From Bordetella petrii (GTDB lineage Bacteria; Pseudomonadota; Gammaproteobacteria; Burkholderiales; Burkholderiaceae_B), in NCBI GenBank assembly GCA_017745595.1, contig WMBV01000004.1, positions 1-64,000 on the forward strand: 64,000 bases of DNA. Reading direction: 5' to 3'. The notes beneath the pieces were generated by a model. It worked only from the letters and a program-made list of their open reading frames with translations. It did not search any database and was not told where the DNA came from. Below are positions 9,002 through 17,238 of this stretch, piece after piece (positions within the stretch are counted from its first letter, which is position 1; every line of letters begins with the position of its first letter). Position numbers and translations under genes: made by a program.

Positions 9002-9841
9002 CTAGTAGTGCTGTCCGCAGGCGGTGTCGATCTGCCTGCACGTCGCAATCAGGTGCGGACCGATGGAGTCCTCCAGCTGGCCGCGGCGCAAGGTGTGCGA
9101 CATGACGCTGCAATTGACCACCACGATCTCGCAGTCGATCCGCGTTCGCAGCGGCACCGCGCAAGCATGCAGCGCCTTGTGAGAGTCGCCGAGCGACCGG
9201 GTGAAACCGAGGTGGACGTAATCGCGCGCGGCTGCCTGAATGGCTCTTTCGTGGAACGCCGCCCAGCGCACCGGGTCTTCCAGGCGAAGCCGCTGTATCT
9301 GGACCGCGCGGTGAGCCGGAGAGAGCGCGGCCAGGTAGGCACGCCCCATCGCGCTGGAAAGAATGGGCGTCGTGGCGCCCAGCTCAGGCAGGCTGTGGCG
9401 GTGACGGGGGCTGCGCGACGTTTCGATGAAGACCATGGAAGTGCCATACGTCAGCCCCATCGACACCTGGCCGCCGATCTCATCGGCGAGCTGCTTCATG
9501 AAAGGACGCGCGATATGGCGAATGGCCAGGCCGGCCGCCATGGGATAGGCCAAGGTCAGCACCCCGGCGCCCAGTGCATATTTGCCGAGATGATCCGAAT
9601 AACGCAGGTAGCCGAGTTCGACCAGTACGCCGGCCAGGCGGGATACCGTGGGCCGGGGCAGCCCGGTGCGGTCCGCCAGCTCTTTGTTTCCCAAGTGCTG
9701 CTCTCCGGCGGCAAAGGCGCGCAGCAGGCTCAGGCCCTTTACCAACGTCTGGGCCGGACTATGCGTTGCCGCACAGGGCTCTGACGGAGACTGCAACATA
9801 CCGACCGTGACTGATCTTCTGCCGCTCATCTTGGCGTCCAT
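9002..9841 (-). CDS. IclR-family transcriptional regulator
   Basis: A 279-aa IclR regulator. The N-terminal winged helix spans about residues 32-90 (LVKGLSLLRAFAAGEQ, NKELADRTGLPRPTVSRLAGVLVELGYL). The C-terminal ligand domain carries LSSAMGRAYLAAL near 163 and a late RIDCEIVVVNCSV strand. It stands first before the Bug2-synthetase-ACAD series on the same strand and probably controls it, in response to a pathway acid (inference). The 126 nt upstream (9842-9967) hold no further gene. Upstream in-frame ATGs at codons 5 and 15 make the exact start uncertain. Confidence 0.9.
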   Translation of the reverse strand: MDAKMSGRRSVTVGMLQSPSEPCAATHSPAQTLVKGLSLLRAFAAGEQHLGNKELADRTGLPRPTVSRLAGVLVELGYLRYSDHLGKYALGAGVLTLAYPMAAGLAIRHIARPFMKQLADEIGGQVSMGLTYGTSMVFIETSRSPRHRHSLPELGATTPILSSAMGRAYLAALSPAHRAVQIQRLRLEDPVRWAAFHERAIQAAARDYVHLGFTRSLGDSHKALHACAVPLRTRIDCEIVVVNCSVMSHTLRRGQLEDSIGPHLIATCRQIDTACGQHY

Positions 9842-9967
9842 TCATAATGAGAACGATGGACGCAGTATAGGGACGGCATACGGCGCGACAAGCCGAAATT
9901 CCAACCGTCGAAACTTCGGGCTCAGGGATTTCCCTAGCGTTTGCGGCCGCCAGGGAAACGTCGACGT

Positions 9968-10750
9968 TCAGCGGCCCGAGAACGACGCGGGCTTTCTGGC
10001 GAAAAAGGCGTCGATGCCGTTCTTGAAGTCTTCGGTTGCCGCGCATGCGGTAAACGCGGCGGATTCGGCTTCGAGCTGGCCGGCGAGATCGCGGTCGAAC
10101 GCAGCGCGCATCAGGCGGCGCAAATGGCCGAACGCCACCGTCGGGCCCTGTGCGAGCTTTTGCGCCAGCTCCATCGCTTCCTGTTCAAGCTGGTCGGCGG
10201 GAACGACGCGATTGACCAGGCCCATTGCTTCGGCCGATGCGGTATCCAGCGTATCGCCCAGCAGGGCGATCTCGAGCGCGCGGCGCAGGCCGACCCGCCG
10301 CGGCAGCGCCCAGGACGCGCCCAGGTCGCAGCTTGCGCCGATATTGGCATAGGCGAAGTTGAATCGCGTTCCTTGTGCCGCCAGGACAAAATCGGCCTGC
10401 AGCATGAGACTGAGGCCGGCGCCGGCAGCCACGCCGTGAACCTGGGCGATGAGTGGCGCGTCGAGGGTGGCGAGGATTCGCAGCGCTTCATGAAGCGGGC
10501 CGATCAGGTCGGTGGCGGCCTGGACGGGATTGGCGCGCAGTAGCGCGAGATCTCCGCCGGCAATGAAGCCTTTGCCCGCGCCGCTGAGCACCACGGCACG
10601 CACGCCGCGATCTGTGGCGAGTTGATTCGCCGCGGCCAGGAAGGCGCGCGCCATGGGGACGTCGAAGGCATTGAGCGCGGCGGGACGATTGAAGCGTAGC
10701 GTGGCGACCTGGCCTTCGCGGCCGACCAGAAGAGAGGAATCGCTAGTCAT
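9968..10750 (-). CDS. Enoyl-CoA hydratase/isomerase, PaaG-like
   Basis: A 260-aa crotonase-fold protein. The oxyanion-hole segments KGFIAGGDLALL and VHGVAAGAGLSLML are visible. The first Glu of canonical hydratases (GGGCE) is Ser (GAGLS) and the second is not conserved. An Asp is present in ASCDLGASWALPRR, as in PaaG-type isomerases where Asp is catalytic. Isomerase action on an enoyl-CoA is therefore more likely than plain hydration (inference). ATG at 10750 has AAGGA 5 nt upstream, which decides against the ATG at 10756. It sits upstream of the IclR gene and may start the cluster. Confidence 0.87.
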   Translation of the reverse strand: MTSDSSLLVGREGQVATLRFNRPAALNAFDVPMARAFLAAANQLATDRGVRAVVLSGAGKGFIAGGDLALLRANPVQAATDLIGPLHEALRILATLDAPLIAQVHGVAAGAGLSLMLQADFVLAAQGTRFNFAYANIGASCDLGASWALPRRVGLRRALEIALLGDTLDTASAEAMGLVNRVVPADQLEQEAMELAQKLAQGPTVAFGHLRRLMRAAFDRDLAGQLEAESAAFTACAATEDFKNGIDAFFARKPASFSGR

Positions 10751-10837
10751 GTGCATCCTTTCCGTGGGTCAGATCGGCGGTGCGCCGGGCGAGGGCCGCA
10801 TCGCACCGGCTTCGCAGGCCTTGGCGCGCCACGACGA

Positions 10838-11245
10838 TCAAGAGTGCTGGCCGTCAAGATAGAACCAGCGGCCGTCCCGGCGCACGAACCGGCTGGTTTC
10901 ATGCAGACGGGTGGCGCGGCCCGCCTGGCGGTAGCGCGCGACAAATTCGACGGTGGCGTGGTCTGCATCGTGTTCGACATGCCGCCTGACTTGCAGGCCC
11001 AGCCATTTCAGGTCGGCGGGGTTGGGTTCAAGCTGGGCGGGACGCGTGTCGGGATGCCAAGTGTCAAGCAAGTATTGCAGGATATCAAGCACAAAGGCGC
11101 TGTAGCGCGACCGCATCAGGGCGACGGCGCTGGGGGCCTGCAGGCGGCGCGGGCCCTGGTGCCAGGGCTTGCAGCAAGCTTGATACGCCAGCCCGCTGTC
11201 GCAGGGACAAGCCTGGGTGGCCTGGGTTGTGGAAGTACGCGTCAT
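10838..11245 (-). CDS. YchJ-family SEC-C motif protein
   Basis: A 135-aa UPF0225/YchJ protein. The N-terminal CPCDSGLAYQACC (residues 13-25) is the Cys-rich metal-binding SEC-C-like element. It is followed by the family block ALMRSRYSAFVL near 42, and near the C-terminus ETSRFVRRDGRWFYLDG. Its biochemical role is not established. It lies between the catabolic cluster and an efflux gene, on the same strand as both. Confidence 0.9.
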   Translation of the reverse strand: MTRTSTTQATQACPCDSGLAYQACCKPWHQGPRRLQAPSAVALMRSRYSAFVLDILQYLLDTWHPDTRPAQLEPNPADLKWLGLQVRRHVEHDADHATVEFVARYRQAGRATRLHETSRFVRRDGRWFYLDGQHS

Positions 11246-11296
11246 GCGGTCAGTTCTTGGTAGCGGCGGCAGCCGAAGTGGCCGATATGCCGCATT

Positions 11297-12715
11297 TTAA
11301 GATGGGGGGCTTTCCTGGCCCATGTCGCGTTGCAGATAGCGCGCCGCGATGAACACATTGGCCGCATAGGCCGCCGCGATGAGCGCCATGGCGGTTGGCA
11401 GGCTGGCGTGCCAGTCGGGCAGGGCATGCAGCACGCTGCCTATCGCCGCCACGCCGACCAGGGCGCCGGCCTGGCGGTTGGCATTGAGGGCCGCCGCCGC
11501 GCTGTTGGCATGATCGACGCCGCCGATCTGCAGGGCCAGCGAGGTCATTGCCGGAATGGCCGCGCCGGTGGCCAGATTGCCCGTGGCCAGCAAGGCCACC
11601 AGCAGTAAATAAGGCGAGCCGGGCGTGTAGAACAGGCATATCGCGAGGCTGGCCAGCGCCGCGATGATCGAACCGGCCAGCATGGTGGCCGGCGCGCCCC
11701 AACGCGCGGCCAGCCGGCCGGCGGCCAGGTTGCCGATCGAGAAAACCCCGAACACGGGCAGCAATTGCAGGCCCGCCTGCAAGGCGTCGGCGCCCAGGGC
11801 CTGCTGTACATAGAGGCTGAGCAGAAAGATCAATCCATACGCCGCAAAGCTGATCAAGAAACCAAAAGCGTTGGTGGCGGCGTAGCCTGGCGCCCGCGAC
11901 AGGGCGCGCGGCACGACAGGATGAGGATGGCGCCGTTCGCGCGCGGCCCATGCCGCGCCGCATACGATGGCAAGCAGGGCGGCCGTGACGATGCGCGGCG
12001 CCGTCCAGCCATAGACGTTGCCTTCGATCAGCGCGTAGCTGGCCGAGCCGAGCATGCCGATGCCTAGCAGATGGCTGGCCAGGTTCAATGGCCGGGGCCG
12101 TGGCGCGGGCCTGGCCACAGAGGTATGCGCCAGCCAGAGCCCCGCCAGGCCCAGCGGCAGATTGATCAGGAAAATGCCGCGCCAGCCGAACTGGCTGATC
12201 AGCAGCCCGCCCGCCAGGGGCCCGGCGGTGGCCGCCACCGTGATGATGGCGGACCACGCCGACAGCATGCGGGTGCGCACATCGGAGCCCTGGTAGGCGT
12301 GCATCAGCAGGCTGAGCGAACTGGGCATGAACAACGCGGCGCCCAGGCCCTGCAGCAGGCGGGCGGCGACCAGCAGGCCGCTGCTGGGCGCGGCGCCGCA
12401 AAGCAGCGAGGCCAATGTGAACACCGCCAGGCCGGCCAGATAGACCGGCTTGGCGCCGTAGCGGTCGGACAAGGCGCCGGCCGCCAACAGCAGGGCGGCG
12501 AAGGCCAGGGTATAGCCGTCGACGATCCAGACCAGGCCGCTGAGCGGCGTGTCGAGCTGTTGCGCGATGCTGGGCAAGGCGACATTGACCACGGTGACGT
12601 CCAGCATGGCCATGACACAGCCCAGAGCCAATGCCAGCAACGGGGCGAGCGCGGCGGCGGCGGTGGGCGCGGGTACGGGAGCGGAAAGGGAGGAAGAGAG
12701 GCAAGTGCTACGCAT
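11297..12715 (-). CDS. MFS efflux transporter, DHA2 (14-TM) family
   Basis: A 472-aa major facilitator of the EmrB/QacA drug:proton antiporter type. The N-terminus has DVTVVNVALPSIAQQL (motif D1) near residue 40, then SDRYGAKPVYLAGLAVF (motif A) near 83, and LLQGLGAALFMPSSLSLL and GPLAGGLLISQFGWRGIFLINLP (motif C) near 165. It exports hydrophobic compounds from the cytoplasm. It is divergent from a LysR gene, with a perfect palindrome between them, so regulation by that LysR is likely. Confidence 0.9.
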   Translation of the reverse strand: MRSTCLSSSLSAPVPAPTAAAALAPLLALALGCVMAMLDVTVVNVALPSIAQQLDTPLSGLVWIVDGYTLAFAALLLAAGALSDRYGAKPVYLAGLAVFTLASLLCGAAPSSGLLVAARLLQGLGAALFMPSSLSLLMHAYQGSDVRTRMLSAWSAIITVAATAGPLAGGLLISQFGWRGIFLINLPLGLAGLWLAHTSVARPAPRPRPLNLASHLLGIGMLGSASYALIEGNVYGWTAPRIVTAALLAIVCGAAWAARERRHPHPVVPRALSRAPGYAATNAFGFLISFAAYGLIFLLSLYVQQALGADALQAGLQLLPVFGVFSIGNLAAGRLAARWGAPATMLAGSIIAALASLAICLFYTPGSPYLLLVALLATGNLATGAAIPAMTSLALQIGGVDHANSAAAALNANRQAGALVGVAAIGSVLHALPDWHASLPTAMALIAAAYAANVFIAARYLQRDMGQESPPS

Positions 12716-12796
12716 GGCAATTCATTCCTGATCATCAAGATGAGCATCGTACGGGCTTCGAGTGATGCAGAAAATCAGTAGAATTGCGTGAATAGA

Positions 12797-12810
12797 ATGC
12801 AAATTTGCAT
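12797..12810. promoter_or_regulatory. Palindromic operator between MFS and LysR genes
   Basis: Perfect 14-bp palindrome ATGCAAATTTGCAT, about 80 nt from the MFS start and 44 nt before the LysR start. The intergenic region spans 12716-12853. A GATGCAGAAAATC and a GATGCAAG nearby look like partial copies. It is a candidate site for the LysR protein (inference). Confidence 0.6.
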
Positions 12811-12853
12811 CATCGGCGATGCAAGGCAGCCGGCGGGTATTGAAGGAGCGCAT

Positions 12854-13723
12854 ATGAATTGGGACGACGCGCGGGTTTTCCTGGCGATCTACCGGGTGGG
12901 CACTCTGCGCGGCGCGGCGGCGGTATTGAAGGTGGATCAGGCCACGGCCGGCCGCCGTCTGGCAGCCATCGAGACCGCGCTGCAGGCGCGCTTGTTCTTG
13001 CGCACGCCTGGCGGCTACGTGCCGACGGCGGCGGGGGAACTGGCCTTCGCGGCCGCCGAACGCATGGAGCAGGCCGCCGACCAGCTGCAACGCCAGATGC
13101 AGGGGCTGGACACGCGTTTGTCGGGCGTGGTGCGAGTGGCGACCTCGGACACGCTGGGCCGCCACTATCTGCTAGAGGCGTTCAAGCGCGTGCAGGCCGA
13201 GCATCCCGCGATACGCGTGACGCTATCGACATCGACGCAGATATCGAACCTGACGCGGCGCGAAGCGGATATTGCCGTGCGCAACGTGCGCCCCGACAGC
13301 CCCGACCTGATTCATCGCCACCTGGCGCGCCGCGAGATGGGCTTGTATGCGTCGGCGGACTACGTGCAGGAGCATGGCGAGCCCAAGCCAGGCACTGCTT
13401 TCGCGGGCCATCGGCTGGTGGCCTACCAGCGCAGCGCGATTCCCAGCCGGTTCGATGCCTTTTGCGGCGAACCGACGCGCAACGGCCAGGTGGTGCTGGA
13501 AGTGAATTCGGGCCTGATGATGCTGGAGGCGGTGGCCCGGGGGCTGGGCATCGGCGAATTGCCCGTGGTGCTGACCGACGGGTATCCGGCCCTGGTGCGG
13601 CTATGGCCGCAGCGCTCGGAGGCTTATGACCTGTGGCTGGTGCTGCATGGCGATCTCAGCCGCAGCGCGCGCGTGCGCGCCATTGCCGATGCGATCGTGC
13701 AGGTATTCGAAGAAGACGGCTGA
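12854..13723 (+). CDS. LysR-family transcriptional regulator
   Basis: A 289-aa LysR-type regulator. The N-terminal HTH runs MNWDDARVFLAIYRVGTLRGAA to AGRRLAAIETAL, and the wing carries RTPGGYVPTAAGE. The C-terminal effector domain begins near residue 92 (SGVVRVATSDTLGRHYL). GAAGGAGCGCAT directly before ATG 12854 fixes the start; an ATG at 12788 is in frame but would sit across the operator palindrome. Divergent from the DHA2 pump and probably its regulator. Confidence 0.92.
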   Translation: MNWDDARVFLAIYRVGTLRGAAAVLKVDQATAGRRLAAIETALQARLFLRTPGGYVPTAAGELAFAAAERMEQAADQLQRQMQGLDTRLSGVVRVATSDTLGRHYLLEAFKRVQAEHPAIRVTLSTSTQISNLTRREADIAVRNVRPDSPDLIHRHLARREMGLYASADYVQEHGEPKPGTAFAGHRLVAYQRSAIPSRFDAFCGEPTRNGQVVLEVNSGLMMLEAVARGLGIGELPVVLTDGYPALVRLWPQRSEAYDLWLVLHGDLSRSARVRAIADAIVQVFEEDG

Positions 13724-13734
13724 ACCTGCCGGCC

Positions 13735-14115
13735 TTAGCCGTACATCAGCAGGATGACCCAGACGGCGACCATGGCCACCAGGCCCACCCAGCACGAGGC
13801 CCAGAACCCGACCACCGGTATCTTGACGCTGTATGGCACGCGCTTGGGGTCGACGTGGCTGAGCAAGGCGTTGGCGCGGCCGAACAGGCCGAAGTTGAAA
13901 CCGGGAAAGGCCAGGCGGAAGAAATAGTCTTGCAGGATGGTGGTCTTGACCACCAGCGGAAACCGCTGGAACGGGCCGTGCTTGAGCAGCGGGTGCCGCA
14001 GCGTCTTGTTGATGGGGTCGGCGCGCACGAAAAACACCAGCACGCCGCAAATGCAGCAGACCAGGAAGCACAGGGTGACGAGGCTGAAAGCGTAGGCAAG
14101 GACTTGCGTGGGCAT
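13735..14115 (-). CDS. Small membrane protein of unknown function
   Basis: A 126-aa protein that I do not recognise. It has a hydrophobic helix at residues 5-29 with three Cys (C16, C20, C22), a basic soluble stretch from 32 to 98 (HPLLKHGPFQRFPLVVKTTI, LFGRANALLSHVDPKRVPYS), and a second helix at 102-124. A two-helix inner-membrane protein with a cytoplasmic loop is likely. The ATG at 14115 has only a weak CGGA upstream. It lies 50 nt downstream of proA on the same strand, so it may be read from that operon. Function unknown. Confidence 0.7.
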   Translation of the reverse strand: MPTQVLAYAFSLVTLCFLVCCICGVLVFFVRADPINKTLRHPLLKHGPFQRFPLVVKTTILQDYFFRLAFPGFNFGLFGRANALLSHVDPKRVPYSVKIPVVGFWASCWVGLVAMVAVWVILLMYG

Positions 14116-14165
14116 GAAAATCCGAAGTGACGTAATGCGTAGAGATAAACGCGGGTTGGGGCGGC

Positions 14166-15431
14166 TTAGCCGCGGATCTGGCCGTCTCCGCTGAGCACCC
14201 ATTTCAGGGTGGTCAGGCCTTCCAGGCCCACGGGGCCGCGCGCGTGCAGCCGGTTGGTGGAGATGCCGATTTCGGCGCCCAGCCCGTATTCGAAGCCGTC
14301 GGCGAAGCAGGTGGGCAGGTTGACGTACACCGAGCTGGAATCGACTTCGCGCTGGAAGCGCTGGGCGGCCGAGAGGTCTTCGGTGACGATGGCATCGGTA
14401 TGCCCGGAACCCCAGCGCGCGATGTGTTCCATGGCCTGGTCGAGCGAATCGACGATGCGCACCGCCAGGATGGGCCCCAGGTATTCGGTGGCCCAGTCTT
14501 CGTCGGTGGCGGGCTTGGCGGCCGGCACGATTTCGAGGGTGCGCGGGCAGCCGCGCAGTTCGACGCCGTGGGCCGTGAACGCGGCCGCCAGGCGCGGCAG
14601 GATGGACACGGCGACGCCGGCGTCGATCAGCAGGGTTTCCATGGTGCCGCAAATGCCATAGCGGTAGGTCTTGGCATTGAAGGCGATGGTATGCGCTTTT
14701 TCGGGGTCGGCCGCCGCGTCGATGTACACGTGGCAGTTGCCGTCCAGGTGCTTGATGAGGGGCACGCGCGCTTCGCGCGCCAGGCGCGCGATGAGGCCCT
14801 TGCCGCCGCGCGGCACGATGACGTCGACGTGCTCGGTCATGGTGATGAGCTTGCCCACGGCGGCGCGGTCGGTGGTGCCGACGACTTGCACGGCCTCGGC
14901 CGGCAGCGCGGCCGCCTGCAGGCCGGCTTGCACGACGCGGCCCAGCGCCACGTTGGAATGCAGCGCTTCGCTGCCGCCGCGCAGAATGGTGGCGTTGCCG
15001 GATTTCAGGCACAGCGCGGCCGCGTCGATGGTGACGTTGGGGCGCGATTCGTAAATGATGCCGATGACGCCCAGCGGGACCCGCATTTGCGCCACGCGCA
15101 TACCGTTGGGGCGCACGGTGCTGGCGGTGGTGGTGCCGACGGGGTCGGGCAGCGCCGCGACTTGCCGCAGGCCCGCGGCCATGTGGTCGATGGCCTTGTC
15201 GGACAGCGTCAGGCGGTCGAGCAGGGCCGGCTCGAGGCCGCCGGCGCGCGCGGCGTCGACGTCTTGCGCATTGGCGGCCTTGAGTTCGGCGCGGCTGTCG
15301 CCCAGGGCGTCGGCCATGGCGTGCAAGGCATGGTTCTTGGCGGCGCCGGTGGCGCGCATCATGGCGCGCGAAGCGCGGCGGGCGTTTTCGCCCAGGGCCA
15401 GCATGGCGGTGTCGATGTCGGAATCGGGCAT
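14166..15431 (-). CDS. proA: Gamma-glutamyl phosphate reductase
   Basis: A 421-aa glutamate-5-semialdehyde dehydrogenase, of normal length. It reduces gamma-glutamyl phosphate with NADPH in proline synthesis. Seen are [20 protein letters not shown] near residue 118, [13 protein letters not shown] near 143, the Cys-containing [15 protein letters not shown] near 252, and the C-terminal [15 protein letters not shown]. It is downstream of holA by about 80 nt. The glutamate 5-kinase partner proB is not in the window. Confidence 0.96.
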   Translation of the reverse strand: MPDSDIDTAMLALGENARRASRAMMRATGAAKNHALHAMADALGDSRAELKAANAQDVDAARAGGLEPALLDRLTLSDKAIDHMAAGLRQVAALPDPVGTTTASTVRPNGMRVAQMRVPLGVIGIIYESRPNVTIDAAALCLKSGNATILRGGSEALHSNVALGRVVQAGLQAAALPAEAVQVVGTTDRAAVGKLITMTEHVDVIVPRGGKGLIARLAREARVPLIKHLDGNCHVYIDAAADPEKAHTIAFNAKTYRYGICGTMETLLIDAGVAVSILPRLAAAFTAHGVELRGCPRTLEIVPAAKPATDEDWATEYLGPILAVRIVDSLDQAMEHIARWGSGHTDAIVTEDLSAAQRFQREVDSSSVYVNLPTCFADGFEYGLGAEIGISTNRLHARGPVGLEGLTTLKWVLSGDGQIRG

Positions 15432-15512
15432 CAGAGGGTTCTGCGTGATGTCGTGGGCGGCGCGGAGCGCCGGTACAGTACAGGGTCTAAGTGTAGCCTG
15501 CCGCAGCGGGCG

Positions 15513-16565
15513 TCATGGCCGGCCGGCGGTGGCCACGCGCAGGGCTAGGCGCGTCATTTCTTCCCAGGGATCGGCCAGCCGGCCGGGCACGGCCAGGCCC
15601 TTGATGAGGCGGTCGACCTCGTGGGCATGCTGCACGGCCGCCGGCCAGGCGCGCGCGGGGACGCGCCCCAGGGCCTGCAGCGCCAGCCGCTCGTGGGCGC
15701 CGAAGATGCGCAGCCGGCGCATCAGGGCGCCGGCATCCTGGCCGGCGGCGCGCGCCTCGGCCACCCGCGCCAGCAGGCGGATTTCGTCGCCCACCGCCCA
15801 CAAGACCAGGGGCAGCGCCTCGCCTTCGGCGCGCAGGCCGGCGATCATGCGCACGGTGCGTGGCGCGTCGCCGGCCAGCATGGCATCGCGCAGGCCGAAG
15901 ACGTCGTAGCGGGCCACGTTGAGCACGGCGCGTTCGACGTCTTCGGCCGCGAGCTGGCCTTCCGGGTACAGCAGGGCCAGCTTCTGGATTTCCTGGTGGG
16001 CGGCGAGCAGGTTGCCTTCGACCTTGTCGGCCATCCATTGCAGCGTGGCGTTGTCGGCGCGCTGGTTCTGGCGCGCCAGGCGGGCGCCGATCCAGGCCGG
16101 CAGGCGGCCGCGCTCGATGGAGGCCAGGTCGACCATCATGCCGCTTTGCGCCAGCGCCTGCGCCCATTTGGCGTCGCGGGTGGTTTTGTCCAGGCGCGGC
16201 AGCGCCACCAGCAGCAGGGTGTCGGGATCGGGCTGCCGGGCAGACTGCTCGGCCAGGCGGGTCAGGGTGTCGGCGCCGGTCTTGCCGGGCTTGCCGGTAG
16301 GCAGCTTGATTTCCAGCACGCGGCGGTCGCCGAACAGCGACACGCTTTGGGTGGCGGCCGCGACCGCGCTCCAGTCGCTGCGCGCGTCCATGACCAGGGT
16401 GGTGCGGTCGGTATAGCCGGCCGCGCGCGCCGCGGCGCGCAGCGCGTCGATGGCCTCGGTGACCAGCAGGGGTTCGTCGCCCGATACCGTGTATAGCGGC
16501 GCCAGGCGCTGGCCCGCCCGTTGCAGGTGGTCGGCCAGCCGGTCGGCATCGAGTGCCTGCGCCAT
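15513..16565 (-). CDS. holA: DNA polymerase III delta subunit
   Basis: A 350-aa HolA protein, the clamp-loader subunit that opens the beta clamp. The N-terminus has APLYTVSGDEPLLVTEAIDA, then SLFGDRRVLEIKLPTGKPG near residue 75. The following AAA-like region and the C-terminal collar (LRIFGAHERLALQALGRVP) fit the family. It begins 3 nt after the lptE stop, in the leuS-lptE-holA order common in proteobacteria. Confidence 0.94.
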   Translation of the reverse strand: MAQALDADRLADHLQRAGQRLAPLYTVSGDEPLLVTEAIDALRAAARAAGYTDRTTLVMDARSDWSAVAAATQSVSLFGDRRVLEIKLPTGKPGKTGADTLTRLAEQSARQPDPDTLLLVALPRLDKTTRDAKWAQALAQSGMMVDLASIERGRLPAWIGARLARQNQRADNATLQWMADKVEGNLLAAHQEIQKLALLYPEGQLAAEDVERAVLNVARYDVFGLRDAMLAGDAPRTVRMIAGLRAEGEALPLVLWAVGDEIRLLARVAEARAAGQDAGALMRRLRIFGAHERLALQALGRVPARAWPAAVQHAHEVDRLIKGLAVPGRLADPWEEMTRLALRVATAGRP

Positions 16566-16568
16566 GGC

Positions 16569-17228
16569 TTACCAGCTGCCCGTGCCGGGCGAACGGGGCG
16601 TCTGCCAGGTTTCGGGGCGCGAGTTGGAGGGCCTGGCGTTGGGATCGAACACGGGGGCTTCGGGGTGGCTTTCGCCGCGCGCGGCGGCCTCGGCCGCGGT
16701 GCGCACGTCGGCCGCGGTCAGGCGGCGCAGCAGGCGGCTGACCAGCGATTGCTGCATCGACTGGTACAGGCTTTCCATCTGGCCCTGCTTGGCCTGCACG
16801 ACCTGGTCGTCGTACGGCATTTCGCGATAGACCGACAGGGTGGTGTCGGGCAGGATCGCCACGCCCTGGTTGGTGATCAGGCGGAAGGTGAAGTTGATGC
16901 CCAGCTCGTATTCCTCGACCCGGCCCTGCGCGTTCAGGGAGACTTCGCGCAGCGTGCGTTCGTTGCTGACCATCTGCAGCACGGCCTGCGCCTGGTCGGG
17001 CTTTTCGACCAGCTGCGTGTCGGGCGAGGCCGCGCGCAGCGCCCGCCGCACGTCGGCACCGAAGCGGGTGTTGTCGGGGATGCCGACGTAGAGCGTGTCG
17101 AACGGCAGCGGCGTGACGCCGCGCAGGGCGAACCCGCACGCCGCAAGCAGCATGACGGCCGCCAGGCCGACGGCGCGCAGCAGCCAGCGGGAAGGGAAGC
17201 GTTGCGTAGCGTGCGGGGCGGGGTGCAT
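16569..17228 (-). CDS. lptE: LPS-assembly lipoprotein LptE
   Basis: A 219-aa lipoprotein. The signal peptide ends in the lipobox LAAC with Cys31, followed by GFALRG, the usual LptE/RlpB start. LptE plugs the LptD barrel and delivers LPS to the outer leaflet of the outer membrane. The LptE core ends near residue 180, and the C-terminal 40 residues are low-complexity (Pro/Ser/Arg). AGAGG precedes the ATG, and the gene starts 10 nt after leuS. Confidence 0.92.
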   Translation of the reverse strand: MHPAPHATQRFPSRWLLRAVGLAAVMLLAACGFALRGVTPLPFDTLYVGIPDNTRFGADVRRALRAASPDTQLVEKPDQAQAVLQMVSNERTLREVSLNAQGRVEEYELGINFTFRLITNQGVAILPDTTLSVYREMPYDDQVVQAKQGQMESLYQSMQQSLVSRLLRRLTAADVRTAAEAAARGESHPEAPVFDPNARPSNSRPETWQTPRSPGTGSW

Positions 17229-17238
17229 GCGGAGCCTC

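Noticed and set aside
9842-9967. Operator site in the IclR upstream region
   Set aside because: CCGAA and TTCGG arms 17 nt apart and a GAAATTC were noticed, but they are too short and loosely spaced to claim.
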